A stretch of DNA of 64,000 bases from Bacteroidales bacterium (GTDB lineage Bacteria; Bacteroidota; Bacteroidia; Bacteroidales; WCHB1-69): assembly GCA_017394765.1 (NCBI GenBank), contig JAFPXF010000035.1, positions 3,310-67,309 of the forward strand. The letters are read 5' to 3'. Within the stretch, counting starts at the first letter, position 1, and the number at the start of each line of letters is the position of its first letter. Made by a program: the position numbers and the translations under genes. The notes below the pieces were generated by a model. It searched no databases. It was not told the origin of the DNA and was given only the letters and a program-made list of their open reading frames with translations. Below are positions 26,332-34,062 of the stretch, one piece after another.

Positions 26332-27602
26332 GTCTTCTGTTGCTGCTTCTTTGCGGCAGGAAACAACACATTGTTCAAAATCAAACGATAACCTGCGGAA
26401 TTGGGAAATAGATTCAATTCTGTGGGTGGATCGTTGATTAAATGCTGATAATCCTCGGGATCGTGGCCGGAGTAGAAGGTCCAAGTCCCTTTCCCATACT
26501 CGCCGTGAATGTAGCGTGCTTCGTTGAATTGCGCCGATTCTCCCATGATGGTCACCGTGGGCTTGATCAGCTCTTTCCGGAAAGCAGTGGTTTGTCCCAT
26601 GAATCCGGGAATCACAGTAAGGTGGTTTTGGCACAACATGGTGGGAACAGGATCCCACTTGGCGGAAAATTCAAAAAGCGTGAAAAAGTCATTGCTTTTA
26701 TTGGTCATGTGCAAGGTGGGATTCACATCGATGTCAGACACTTCATAGACGTAGGGATTGGTCTCGATCTTGAAGTTTGTGAAAGCGAAGCAGTTATCGT
26801 AGTTGAGCTTGCTTTGGGCCTGCGGGTCCATGGGGTCTCCGTCAAACATGACATCACAAATGTCCACACCTTCAGCAGCCAATGCGATGTCGTAGCTGTC
26901 AGGACCCGAGCACATGGCGAACAGATAGCCGCCTCCTGCCACGAAGTCGCGGATGCCCTTGGCCACAGCGAGCTTCATTTGGGACACTTTTGCGAATCCC
27001 AGTTGTGCGGCGCGCTCCTCCTGCTCTTTGACGTCATCCTGATACCATTTGGCGTTCCGGTAATTGGCCCAAAACTTGCCGTATTGTCCTGTGAAATCTT
27101 CATGATGCAGATGCAACCAATCGTATTTGGGGAGTTCGCCTTTGATGACTTCCTCGTCATACAGGACCGTGTAGGGAATCTCGGCGTATGTGAGCACCAG
27201 GGTGACGGCATCGTCCCAAGGGAGTTTGTTCTTTGGGGAATAGACGGCGATTTTGGGCTCTTTGGTGAGCCGGATTTCGTTCATGTTGTTTTCGGTAGCC
27301 GAAATCTCGGCAAGGATGCCCTCTGCTTGAATGTCGGCGATAACCTGGTAAGTAACGCCTCTAACTACACACTCGTCTTCAATGGTGGAATTGTATGCGC
27401 ACATGAAGCTGCCGCCTCGGTAGTTGAGCAACCAACTCATGTCCACCTGGTGTGAAACTGCGAAATAGGCTATACCGTACGCCTTGAGATGGTTCTCCTG
27501 TTCCAAATCCATAGGGATGAGGATGTGTGAGGCTAAAGCGTGGGGAACGCAAACGATACAGCATATTATAGCCAAAAGGATTGTTTTCAGTGTTTTCATC
27601 AT
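26328..27602 (-). CDS. Exported GATase-like protein (often labelled asparagine synthetase B in Bacteroidota)
   Basis: From the first of two adjacent ATGs (27602 and 27599) this is a 424-residue protein with a signal peptide (MKTLKTILLAIICCIVCVPHALAS). It then continues HILIPMDLEQENHLKAYGIA and WLLNYRGGSFM, a pattern of a conserved exported Bacteroidota family that automatic annotation often names asparagine synthetase B. I see no glutamine-hydrolysing N-terminal Cys2 or ATP-pyrophosphatase motif, so that name looks wrong. The middle (IAVYSPKNKLPWDDAVTLVL, GIRDFVAGGGYLFAMCSG) resembles a class I glutamine-amidotransferase-like fold with a cysteine in the elbow position. It is last in a minus-strand group after the FadL-type and propeller-like genes. 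Function unknown. Confidence 0.78.
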   Translation of the reverse strand: MMKTLKTILLAIICCIVCVPHALASHILIPMDLEQENHLKAYGIAYFAVSHQVDMSWLLNYRGGSFMCAYNSTIEDECVVRGVTYQVIADIQAEGILAEISATENNMNEIRLTKEPKIAVYSPKNKLPWDDAVTLVLTYAEIPYTVLYDEEVIKGELPKYDWLHLHHEDFTGQYGKFWANYRNAKWYQDDVKEQEERAAQLGFAKVSQMKLAVAKGIRDFVAGGGYLFAMCSGPDSYDIALAAEGVDICDVMFDGDPMDPQAQSKLNYDNCFAFTNFKIETNPYVYEVSDIDVNPTLHMTNKSNDFFTLFEFSAKWDPVPTMLCQNHLTVIPGFMGQTTAFRKELIKPTVTIMGESAQFNEARYIHGEYGKGTWTFYSGHDPEDYQHLINDPPTELNLFPNSAGYRLILNNVLFPAAKKQQQKT

Positions 27603-27607
27603 GATAG

Positions 27608-28396
27608 TTATCTTCTGACAATGGGACGGCATTGGATTCTGCCGTCTAATCCCAATAGGAATAGTTTTTTGTTGGTTAGTCTGAATTCTTTTATATCTGC
27701 CAACCCGTCGGCAATAAGGATGGAGTCCATGGCGAAAATGTCGTATTTTTGAAGTTTACCATCCTTTAGATAAACGAAGAAATTGCCCTGCCATTGTGCG
27801 GCAAGTATGTTTGGCAACAATATTTTTCTTTCAAATGTTCCGAAATTATCGAAAAAGAAGAGCCCGTAGGTGGTGTCTATCAGTACAATGCTTTTGTCAA
27901 GCGCAATCGCCATGCTTGTCGGGTTGAATTGCTCGCCAAAGTTGACAGGTGTTGTGCTTGCAATGTTCAGGGAAAGGTCCGTAAGGATAAGTTGGTGGGT
28001 GCTGTTGTCAAAGAGTGCGATCCGGTTGGCGCCGGCAAAGGCGGCAAGTGTTACGGAAAAGAGATTGTGCTCGAAAAGGGAGAGTCTGTTCCCGACGGGG
28101 GAGAGGGTGTTGTCCAAAATGGTGATGACACTGGCTTCTTTGTGAAAAACCAAAATTTTGGAAGGAATACTGGCATCGACATTGCAAATGTCCCCCAATT
28201 CATAGTTGCTGTAATTCGACATCAAATTCCCGTCCGGGTCGTATTTTTCCAATGTGGCATCCTTCCAAATGTAGACGTTTTCTTGTATGTCCACGGTGAA
28301 ATGGTCACACTGCCTGTGGATAAAAGAAGGTCGCTCTTGGGCATAGGAAAGTCCAAGAGCGACAATGGATATTATAAGCAAGAGCGCTTTTTTCAT
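27608..28396 (-). CDS. Exported propeller-like hypothetical protein
   Basis: Starting at the ATG at 28396 gives 262 residues with a signal peptide (MKKALLLIISIVALGLSYAQ). The rest is built of short beta-rich units with the pattern of NHL or quinoprotein-type propellers (VDIQENVYIWKDATLEKYDP, TSMAIALDKSIVLIDTTYGL, YLKDGKLQKYDIFA), but no repeat is strong enough for a family call. No T9SS tail and no lipobox are present, so it should be periplasmic or attached to an envelope complex. It sits seven bases after the FadL-type gene and five bases before the GATase-like gene, suggesting that the three products work together in the envelope. Confidence 0.72.
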   Translation of the reverse strand: MKKALLLIISIVALGLSYAQERPSFIHRQCDHFTVDIQENVYIWKDATLEKYDPDGNLMSNYSNYELGDICNVDASIPSKILVFHKEASVITILDNTLSPVGNRLSLFEHNLFSVTLAAFAGANRIALFDNSTHQLILTDLSLNIASTTPVNFGEQFNPTSMAIALDKSIVLIDTTYGLFFFDNFGTFERKILLPNILAAQWQGNFFVYLKDGKLQKYDIFAMDSILIADGLADIKEFRLTNKKLFLLGLDGRIQCRPIVRR

Positions 28397-28403
28397 TGAA
28401 TTA

Positions 28404-29849
28404 TTAGAACTTACAACCGATGGTGGCTGCAACTCTATGGGTGGTGTTTTTGATTTGTGTCGTGGCGTTAGGCGTGTAGAGGTTGTAACTGTCCTTGGAG
28501 AACTTCATGATATAGGCCAGGTCCACGAAGAAATATTTTGCGCGGTAGCCGAAGCCGAAGGAACCGTAGTGGGCGCTCCCGTTGAATCCTTCAGACCATT
28601 GGTTGCTGTTGGCGTAAGGCGAGGTTTTGAAATTGTAGCCCGCACGGAGAGCGAAACTGGGACTCAAGTTGACTTCACCGCCAATGCGGATGGTGTGGCA
28701 TGCATTGTATTTTTCGCGTGTGAGCGCATTTTCGTTGGAGAAGTCATAGTCGTTGGCATATAAGGTTGCCATGCGGTAGTCGTTGAATTCATATTCCGCC
28801 GAGATGAAAGCACGCTTGTTGATGAGGAATGCGGCTCCCAGATTGAAACGGAACGGGGTCGTGAGGGAGAATTGATAGTTGTATCTGTATTCGCTTGATT
28901 CATCGCTCGCAGAGACCCAATGAGAGGTCATTGAACGTCTGTAACTGTCCTTGATTTTCCAAAAATATGAAGGGGTTTGGATGCCTGCGCTGAGTCTTAA
29001 GAAATTGACGGGTTGATAGATGACACCGATCTTGGCATTTACTCCGGCACCGCGGTCTCTTTGGATGGTATAGACATTGTAATCCGTGATTCCTGACAAA
29101 TGGTTGACATCAGTAGGTTGTTCAGTCAAGGAAGTAACCTCTTGATAGTCTAAGAATGGGATACCGATGGAGAGACCCAAGAAGAGTTTGTCATTGTAAT
29201 TGCCGCCGAAAGTGAAGCTCATCTCATCGATGGAACCCGATTGTTTGACCAAAGTGGATTGGTCAAGATCGGCATCGCTGAACGGGGAGAAGTAGCTCGC
29301 GGGTTGACCGTATAAGGTGTCAATCAACCATGTGTTCCAAGCAATCATGGCGTCAGCCGACAGTTGCTGGTAATTGATGCCATTGGCACGGCTGAGAATC
29401 GGGTTGATAAAAGAGGTGTTGGGCGTTCCGACAGCGCGGAAAGTGTTGTTGTAGTCCATGATGCGGTTATAACCGAACCCAAATTGCCAATACTTCCACT
29501 CAGAATCGCGAGCAATGGGGGAGGTGATCACCAACCCGCATTCGGGAACAGTGTATTTGGGATTCTGGGTATAACTGTTGGTGCCATTATAGAGCGTGTT
29601 GTCCTTGAAAAAAGAGATCATCATGGGCGTGAAACTCACCTCGTGGCGCTTGTACAATCCGATGGCTGCCGGATTTGTGAACAGTCCGGAGAAGTCACCG
29701 CCGACGGTTCCAAAGGTCCCGCCCGCACCCATGTAGCGGGCTGTGCCCATGTAATCAATTTGGGAGAAACGGAATGCCTCATAGTCACCTTGTGCGTATG
29801 AATTGGCGACTAAAATGAGGAATAGCGAGATAATCCAAAATCTTTTCAT
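28404..29849 (-). CDS. OMPP1/FadL/TodX-family outer-membrane protein
   Basis: The 481-residue precursor has a signal peptide (MKRFWIISLFLILVANSYAQ) and then the family opening GDYEAFRFSQIDYMGTARYM, followed by GGTFGTVGGDFSGLFTNPAAIG, a hallmark of OMPP1/FadL barrels (NPA motif). The remaining sequence is amphipathic beta strands with aromatic girdles and ends in a C-terminal phenylalanine (AATIGCKF), as for outer-membrane barrels. Family members move hydrophobic compounds such as fatty acids or aromatics across the outer membrane; the substrate here is unknown. It is followed closely by the propeller-like and GATase-like genes and lies 45 bases after the lipoprotein gene. Confidence 0.88.
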   Translation of the reverse strand: MKRFWIISLFLILVANSYAQGDYEAFRFSQIDYMGTARYMGAGGTFGTVGGDFSGLFTNPAAIGLYKRHEVSFTPMMISFFKDNTLYNGTNSYTQNPKYTVPECGLVITSPIARDSEWKYWQFGFGYNRIMDYNNTFRAVGTPNTSFINPILSRANGINYQQLSADAMIAWNTWLIDTLYGQPASYFSPFSDADLDQSTLVKQSGSIDEMSFTFGGNYNDKLFLGLSIGIPFLDYQEVTSLTEQPTDVNHLSGITDYNVYTIQRDRGAGVNAKIGVIYQPVNFLRLSAGIQTPSYFWKIKDSYRRSMTSHWVSASDESSEYRYNYQFSLTTPFRFNLGAAFLINKRAFISAEYEFNDYRMATLYANDYDFSNENALTREKYNACHTIRIGGEVNLSPSFALRAGYNFKTSPYANSNQWSEGFNGSAHYGSFGFGYRAKYFFVDLAYIMKFSKDSYNLYTPNATTQIKNTTHRVAATIGCKF

Positions 29850-29894
29850 TGTGGTCTTGATTATAGTTGTTTTTTTTGGTTTTAAAGGTTGAAT

Positions 29895-31679
29895 TTATCT
29901 TCTGCCGCCATAGCTGCCTGAGGAAGATGAGCTGCCGCCTCTGGATGAGCTACTGGATGAGCTGCTGTGTGAAGAACCGGAGTAACTGGAGTGAGAGGAA
30001 GATGAGGATCCGGAGTAGCTGGAACGAGAAGAGGATGAGGAACTTGGACGGGAATATGAGGAACTGGAAGAGCTGGGTCTGCTATAGGAAGAGCTCGGGC
30101 GGGAAGAAGAGGAAGAACTCGGACGAGAGTATGAGGGGCTGGAAGAACTGGGCCTGCTATAGGAAGAACTCGGACGCGAAGGTGTGGAACTTGGGCGAGT
30201 TGATGAATTGGATGGATTGTGGTTGCTGTTATTGTAGGAAGAACCCGGACGTGAGGATGTGGGACTTGGACGAGAAGGAGAATTGGAAGTGCTTGGACGA
30301 GTGGTAGTTGTGGGGTTGGAGGATGCTGGTCTGGTTACCGTCACAGTACGAGTCACCGTGTTGTTCGTCGGTCTGGAATTGGATGGATTAGCAGCAGGTC
30401 TTGTTTCAGTCGTGGAAGGTCTGCTTGAGTTTGAGGAAGGCCTTGTGGTCGAAGGAGTTGCTGGCGTGGAGGGCCTTGTTGTCGGAGCGGAAGGAGTTGC
30501 CGGCCTTGTGGTTGGCGTGGTTGTCGGTCTTGTAGAAGGAGTTGTCGGAGTGGAAGGTGTGGTGGGCCTGTTGGGAGATTCAAGACTCGGTGTGGCATTG
30601 CCGTTTGGCTCGGGTCTTCTATTTGAAGAATTTGTGGTGGAGGGTGTCACGCCAGTGTTGCTGGGCCTTGCCTGGGGCGTGGTCATTTGGGATGATTCGC
30701 CTCTGACCACGTTGGGCCGGGAGGTGGTGGTGGAATTCGTGGTCGTCCCGGTTTGTCCGGAAGTGCCTCCAGTAGTGGAGTAGCGGGCAGAAAGCGCGCT
30801 ATACTCTTGGTTGAAAGTGGCTGGAGAAGAGGTGACCGTGGAGTAACGGTTGCTGTTGTCGTTGTTGCCGTAGTCGGTGGGATGATCATAGTCCCTCGAA
30901 CGGTCGCCACGACCGGCATTGCTGTTGCCCAAAGTGGGGCCTACATTGTTGCGATGACCGTAGTAGAAGGTGTTGTTATGGTCGAAGTTGTTGTGGTAAT
31001 AGTTGGCCGCCAGCCAATTGTGGTGGTTACAATGGCCGTAGTGACCATAGTCCCAATAGTGGTGATAGTGCGGGTGATGATAAGCCCATCCCCAGCCATA
31101 GGTGAACCCGTAGTCGTACCATCCGTAACCATAGTAGTAAGGACGGTAAGAGTAGCTTGGCCACCACCAGTTGTAGCCCATGTAAATGCTTATGCCCCAG
31201 TTGTATGGGTTGTAGTCGTACCAATACAGGTTTGTATAGAAGGGATCATAATAACCCCAGCCGCTATATAGGTTGGTATGGAAGCGGCGGATGCGTGATG
31301 TGTAGTAATAATCATAGTAGTCATCCTCGTCATAATAATAGTTGTTGGTGACGTAGGTGTTTCCGGAACCGGTTTGTACCGTGGACGAACTCGGCGCAGA
31401 GGCATTGTCTGCATATTCGATGAGCGGTTCGCTGATGCCAGGATAGTACGTTTTGGTATCAATCAAGGTGCCGTTCTCATCATATTCGTAAATGATGGAA
31501 TCTGGTTGGATGGCATCGGTCGTTTGGTGCGATGGGGTGGTGCTGGCCTTTTTTGGGGAAGCATATTGCCCATCCTGCGACGTGGTGTAAATGTCATCGT
31601 AATAGGCGTATGAACCCGTGGAACAGGCGGCAAGCAGGCAAGCTACTGATACTAAGATAATTGAAAATAGTTTTTTCAT
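29895..31679 (-). CDS. Lipoprotein with Tyr/Trp/His-rich middle and Ser/Arg/Pro low-complexity tail
   Basis: The 594-residue protein has a lipoprotein signal with LAAC and the lipidated cysteine at position 19. Residues about 100-250 are extremely rich in Tyr, Trp, His, Gly and Asn (YYDPFYTNLYWYDYNPY, HHPHYHHYWDYGHYGHCNHH). Residues about 300-480 are Thr/Pro/Ser/Arg-rich with RPTTTPTTRPATPS-type units, and the last 110 residues are almost purely Ser with Arg, Tyr, Gly (YSRPSSSSSS repeats). No enzymatic domain is recognisable. The start has a strong Shine-Dalgarno (AAGGAGGAG), rare here, which suggests high expression. The repeat DNA makes this region prone to length change and assembly error. 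Confidence 0.8.
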   Translation of the reverse strand: MKKLFSIILVSVACLLAACSTGSYAYYDDIYTTSQDGQYASPKKASTTPSHQTTDAIQPDSIIYEYDENGTLIDTKTYYPGISEPLIEYADNASAPSSSTVQTGSGNTYVTNNYYYDEDDYYDYYYTSRIRRFHTNLYSGWGYYDPFYTNLYWYDYNPYNWGISIYMGYNWWWPSYSYRPYYYGYGWYDYGFTYGWGWAYHHPHYHHYWDYGHYGHCNHHNWLAANYYHNNFDHNNTFYYGHRNNVGPTLGNSNAGRGDRSRDYDHPTDYGNNDNSNRYSTVTSSPATFNQEYSALSARYSTTGGTSGQTGTTTNSTTTSRPNVVRGESSQMTTPQARPSNTGVTPSTTNSSNRRPEPNGNATPSLESPNRPTTPSTPTTPSTRPTTTPTTRPATPSAPTTRPSTPATPSTTRPSSNSSRPSTTETRPAANPSNSRPTNNTVTRTVTVTRPASSNPTTTTRPSTSNSPSRPSPTSSRPGSSYNNSNHNPSNSSTRPSSTPSRPSSSYSRPSSSSPSYSRPSSSSSSRPSSSYSRPSSSSSSYSRPSSSSSSRSSYSGSSSSSHSSYSGSSHSSSSSSSSRGGSSSSSGSYGGRR

Positions 31680-31707
31680 AGTCTCCTCCTTATGTCTTTA
31701 AATTTCG

Positions 31708-31715
31708 TACTTTTG
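31708..31715 (+). promoter_or_regulatory. -7 promoter box for proS-mazG-porE-like genes
   Basis: TACTTTTG matches TAnnTTTG, 61 bases before the proS ATG. It faces the minus-strand box at 31737-31744, so the two start regions overlap. Confidence 0.6.
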
Positions 31716-31736
31716 CAAATCGGTTTTAATTGACCG

Positions 31737-31744
31737 CAAAAATA
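31737..31744 (-). promoter_or_regulatory. -7 promoter box for the lipoprotein gene
   Basis: The reverse strand reads TATTTTTG (TAnnTTTG), 57 bases before the lipoprotein ATG at 31679; a TTTG lies 17 bases further upstream. Confidence 0.6.
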
Positions 31745-31776
31745 CGAAAAAGTTAATTCAACAAAGTAAAAATATA

Positions 31777-33252
31777 ATGGGTAAAAATTTTTGTACAAGA
31801 GCAGAGAATTATTCTCAGTGGTATAACGATATTGTAAAACAAGCCGATCTTGCTGAAAATTCATCAGTTAGAGGATGTATGGTTATCAAACCGTACGGCT
31901 ATGCGATTTGGGAAAAGTTGCAATCCACCCTCGACAAAATGTTCAAAGACACGGGGCATGTGAACGCATATTTTCCTATTTTTATTCCGAAATCATTCTT
32001 CAGCCGCGAAGCCAGCCATGTCGAGGGGTTTGCCAAGGAGTGCGCTGTGGTGACTCACTATCGTCTGAAGAACAATCCCAATGGCGGTGGCGTCATAGTT
32101 GATCCCGAGGCCAAGCTGGAGGAGGAACTCATTGTCCGCCCCACTTCGGAAACCATCATTTGGGATACTTATAAAAATTGGATCCAGTCGTATCGCGACC
32201 TTCCTGTCTTGTGTAATCAGTGGGCGAATGTGGTTCGTTGGGAAATGCGTACCCGACTTTTCCTGCGCACTGCGGAGTTTCTTTGGCAAGAGGGTCACAC
32301 CGCTCATGCCACCCGAGAGGAAGCGGTGGAGGAGACCGAGCGTATGTTGCATGTTTATGCCGATTTTGTGGAGAATTTCATGGCAATCCCCGTCGTTAAA
32401 GGCGTGAAGTCTCCCAACGAACGTTTTGGCGGAGCTCTCGACACCTACTGTATTGAAGCTCTTATGCAGGATGGCAAGGCTTTGCAGGCCGGAACCTCTC
32501 ACTTCCTTGGGCAAAATTTTGCCAAGGCATTTGATGTCAAATATTTGGATAAGGAAAACAAGCCGCAGTATGTGTGGGCTACCTCGTGGGGCGTGTCCAC
32601 TCGACTCATTGGCGCCCTGATTATGACGCATTCCGATGACAACGGGTTGGTGCTGCCGCCCAATCTTGCACCCATCCAAGTGGTCATCGTCCCCATATAT
32701 AAGAGCGAAGAGCAGCGACAAGCCATTGCCGACAAGGTGCAACCGCTCATGCAGAGTTTGAAAGCGGCCAATATCACTGTCAAGTTTGACAACGATGACA
32801 CAAAACGCTCTGGTTGGAAATTCAATGAATATGAACTGAAGGGGGTGCCCGTGCGTATCGCTATCGGTCCCCGCGACCTTGAGAATAATGAAGCCGAGGT
32901 GGCTCGCCGCGACACACTCACCAAGGAGACCATTCCCTTTGACAACCTGGTTGAACATATCCAGCAATTACTCAAGGAAATACAACAGAATCTCTTTGAA
33001 AAAGCCCTTAAGTTCCAGAAAAACAACACGCATAAGGCGGATACCTGGGAAGAATTTGTGGACCTGCTCGACAATCATCCCGGTTTTGTCTATGCCCACT
33101 GGGACGGCACCCCGGAGACGGAGGATAAGATCAAAGAACTCAGCAAGGCCACCATACGTTGCATTCCCTTCAACAACCCGCTTGAAGAGGGCAAGTGTAT
33201 TTTGACAGGAAAGCCTTCCAAGCAAAGGGTTCTCTTTGCACGAGCATACTAA
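31777..33252 (+). CDS. proS: Prolyl-tRNA synthetase (archaeal/eukaryal-like ProS)
   Basis: The 491-residue enzyme is the short type without the bacterial INS editing insertion. It has class II motifs: [18 protein letters not shown] near residue 115 (motif 2 approach), [20 protein letters not shown] near 155 (motif 2), and [20 protein letters not shown] near 270 (motif 3). An anticodon-binding domain ([20 protein letters not shown]) and a C-terminal extension ending [10 protein letters not shown] follow. It charges tRNA-Pro with proline. It heads a plus-strand set followed by mazG and the PorE-like gene. Confidence 0.95.
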   Translation: MGKNFCTRAENYSQWYNDIVKQADLAENSSVRGCMVIKPYGYAIWEKLQSTLDKMFKDTGHVNAYFPIFIPKSFFSREASHVEGFAKECAVVTHYRLKNNPNGGGVIVDPEAKLEEELIVRPTSETIIWDTYKNWIQSYRDLPVLCNQWANVVRWEMRTRLFLRTAEFLWQEGHTAHATREEAVEETERMLHVYADFVENFMAIPVVKGVKSPNERFGGALDTYCIEALMQDGKALQAGTSHFLGQNFAKAFDVKYLDKENKPQYVWATSWGVSTRLIGALIMTHSDDNGLVLPPNLAPIQVVIVPIYKSEEQRQAIADKVQPLMQSLKAANITVKFDNDDTKRSGWKFNEYELKGVPVRIAIGPRDLENNEAEVARRDTLTKETIPFDNLVEHIQQLLKEIQQNLFEKALKFQKNNTHKADTWEEFVDLLDNHPGFVYAHWDGTPETEDKIKELSKATIRCIPFNNPLEEGKCILTGKPSKQRVLFARAY

Positions 33253-33291
33253 TGTAAAAAGTTGATTTTGTGATATTTTAATCTGAAATCA

Positions 33292-34059
33292 ATGGATGAG
33301 AGATTAGAAGCCTTTCAAAGGCTGTTGGATATCATGGACGAGTTGCGCGAAAAGTGTCCATGGGATAGTGTGCAAACATTTGACACGTTACGTTGCCTGA
33401 CCATCGAAGAGACTTTTGAGCTGTCGGAGGCCATTGTTGACAAGAATTACAAGGATATGTGCAAAGAGCTGGGCGATCTGATGTTGCATTTGGTCTTTTA
33501 TTCCAAGATTGCGTCCGAACAGCAACTTTTTGATATTAAGGATGTACTTAACCAACTGTGTGACAAGTTGATTCGTCGTCACCCGCATATTTATGGTGAA
33601 GAGAAGGCGCAAGATGCGCAACAGGTTCACGAAAATTGGGAAAAGATAAAATTGCAACGCGAGGGCAATAGATCCGTGCTTGGCGGCGTTCCTACAAGTG
33701 CACCATCTCTGGTGAAGGCATATCGCATTCAGGAAAAAGCTAATGGTGTTGGGTTTGATTGGCAAAATGCCGGAGAGGTTTGGGAGAAAGTGGAAGAGGA
33801 GTTGCAGGAATTCAAGGATGAAATTGATCGGCATTCCGACAAGGCTGAAGAGGAATTCGGGGATGTGCTTTTCGCTTTGGTGAATTATGCGCGTTTTGTT
33901 CATATCAATCCGGATGATGCATTGGAAAAGACGAACCGGAAATTTATCCGAAGGTTCCAATATATTGAAGAACAAACGCAGAAAACAGGAAAGAAATTGA
34001 CGGATTTATCTTTGGAACAAATGGAAGAGTATTGGCAGCAAGCAAAGCAAGCAGAATAG
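33292..34059 (+). CDS. mazG: Nucleoside triphosphate pyrophosphohydrolase MazG
   Basis: The 255-residue protein has the full two-domain MazG layout. The first domain shows ELREKCPWDSVQTFDTLRCL and EETFELSEAI with ELGDLMLHLVFYSKIA. The second shows EKVEEELQEFKDEI and EEEFGDVLFALVNYARF, the metal-binding EExxE/ExxD sets. MazG hydrolyses non-canonical or excess NTPs to NMP and pyrophosphate, cleaning nucleotide pools and moderating (p)ppGpp. Length is normal. It lies 39 bases after proS and its stop is three bases before the PorE-like start, indicating an operon. Confidence 0.94.
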   Translation: MDERLEAFQRLLDIMDELREKCPWDSVQTFDTLRCLTIEETFELSEAIVDKNYKDMCKELGDLMLHLVFYSKIASEQQLFDIKDVLNQLCDKLIRRHPHIYGEEKAQDAQQVHENWEKIKLQREGNRSVLGGVPTSAPSLVKAYRIQEKANGVGFDWQNAGEVWEKVEEELQEFKDEIDRHSDKAEEEFGDVLFALVNYARFVHINPDDALEKTNRKFIRRFQYIEEQTQKTGKKLTDLSLEQMEEYWQQAKQAE

Positions 34060-34062
34060 AAT

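Noticed and set aside
26328..27602. Naming this gene asparagine synthetase B
   Set aside because: No N-terminal nucleophile cysteine or pyrophosphatase P-loop is present and the protein has a signal peptide.
30259..30783. Plus-strand frame of Val/Gly/Glu-rich residues in the lipoprotein gene
   Set aside because: It is the complement of the repetitive Thr/Pro/Ser/Arg-rich block, not a separate gene.
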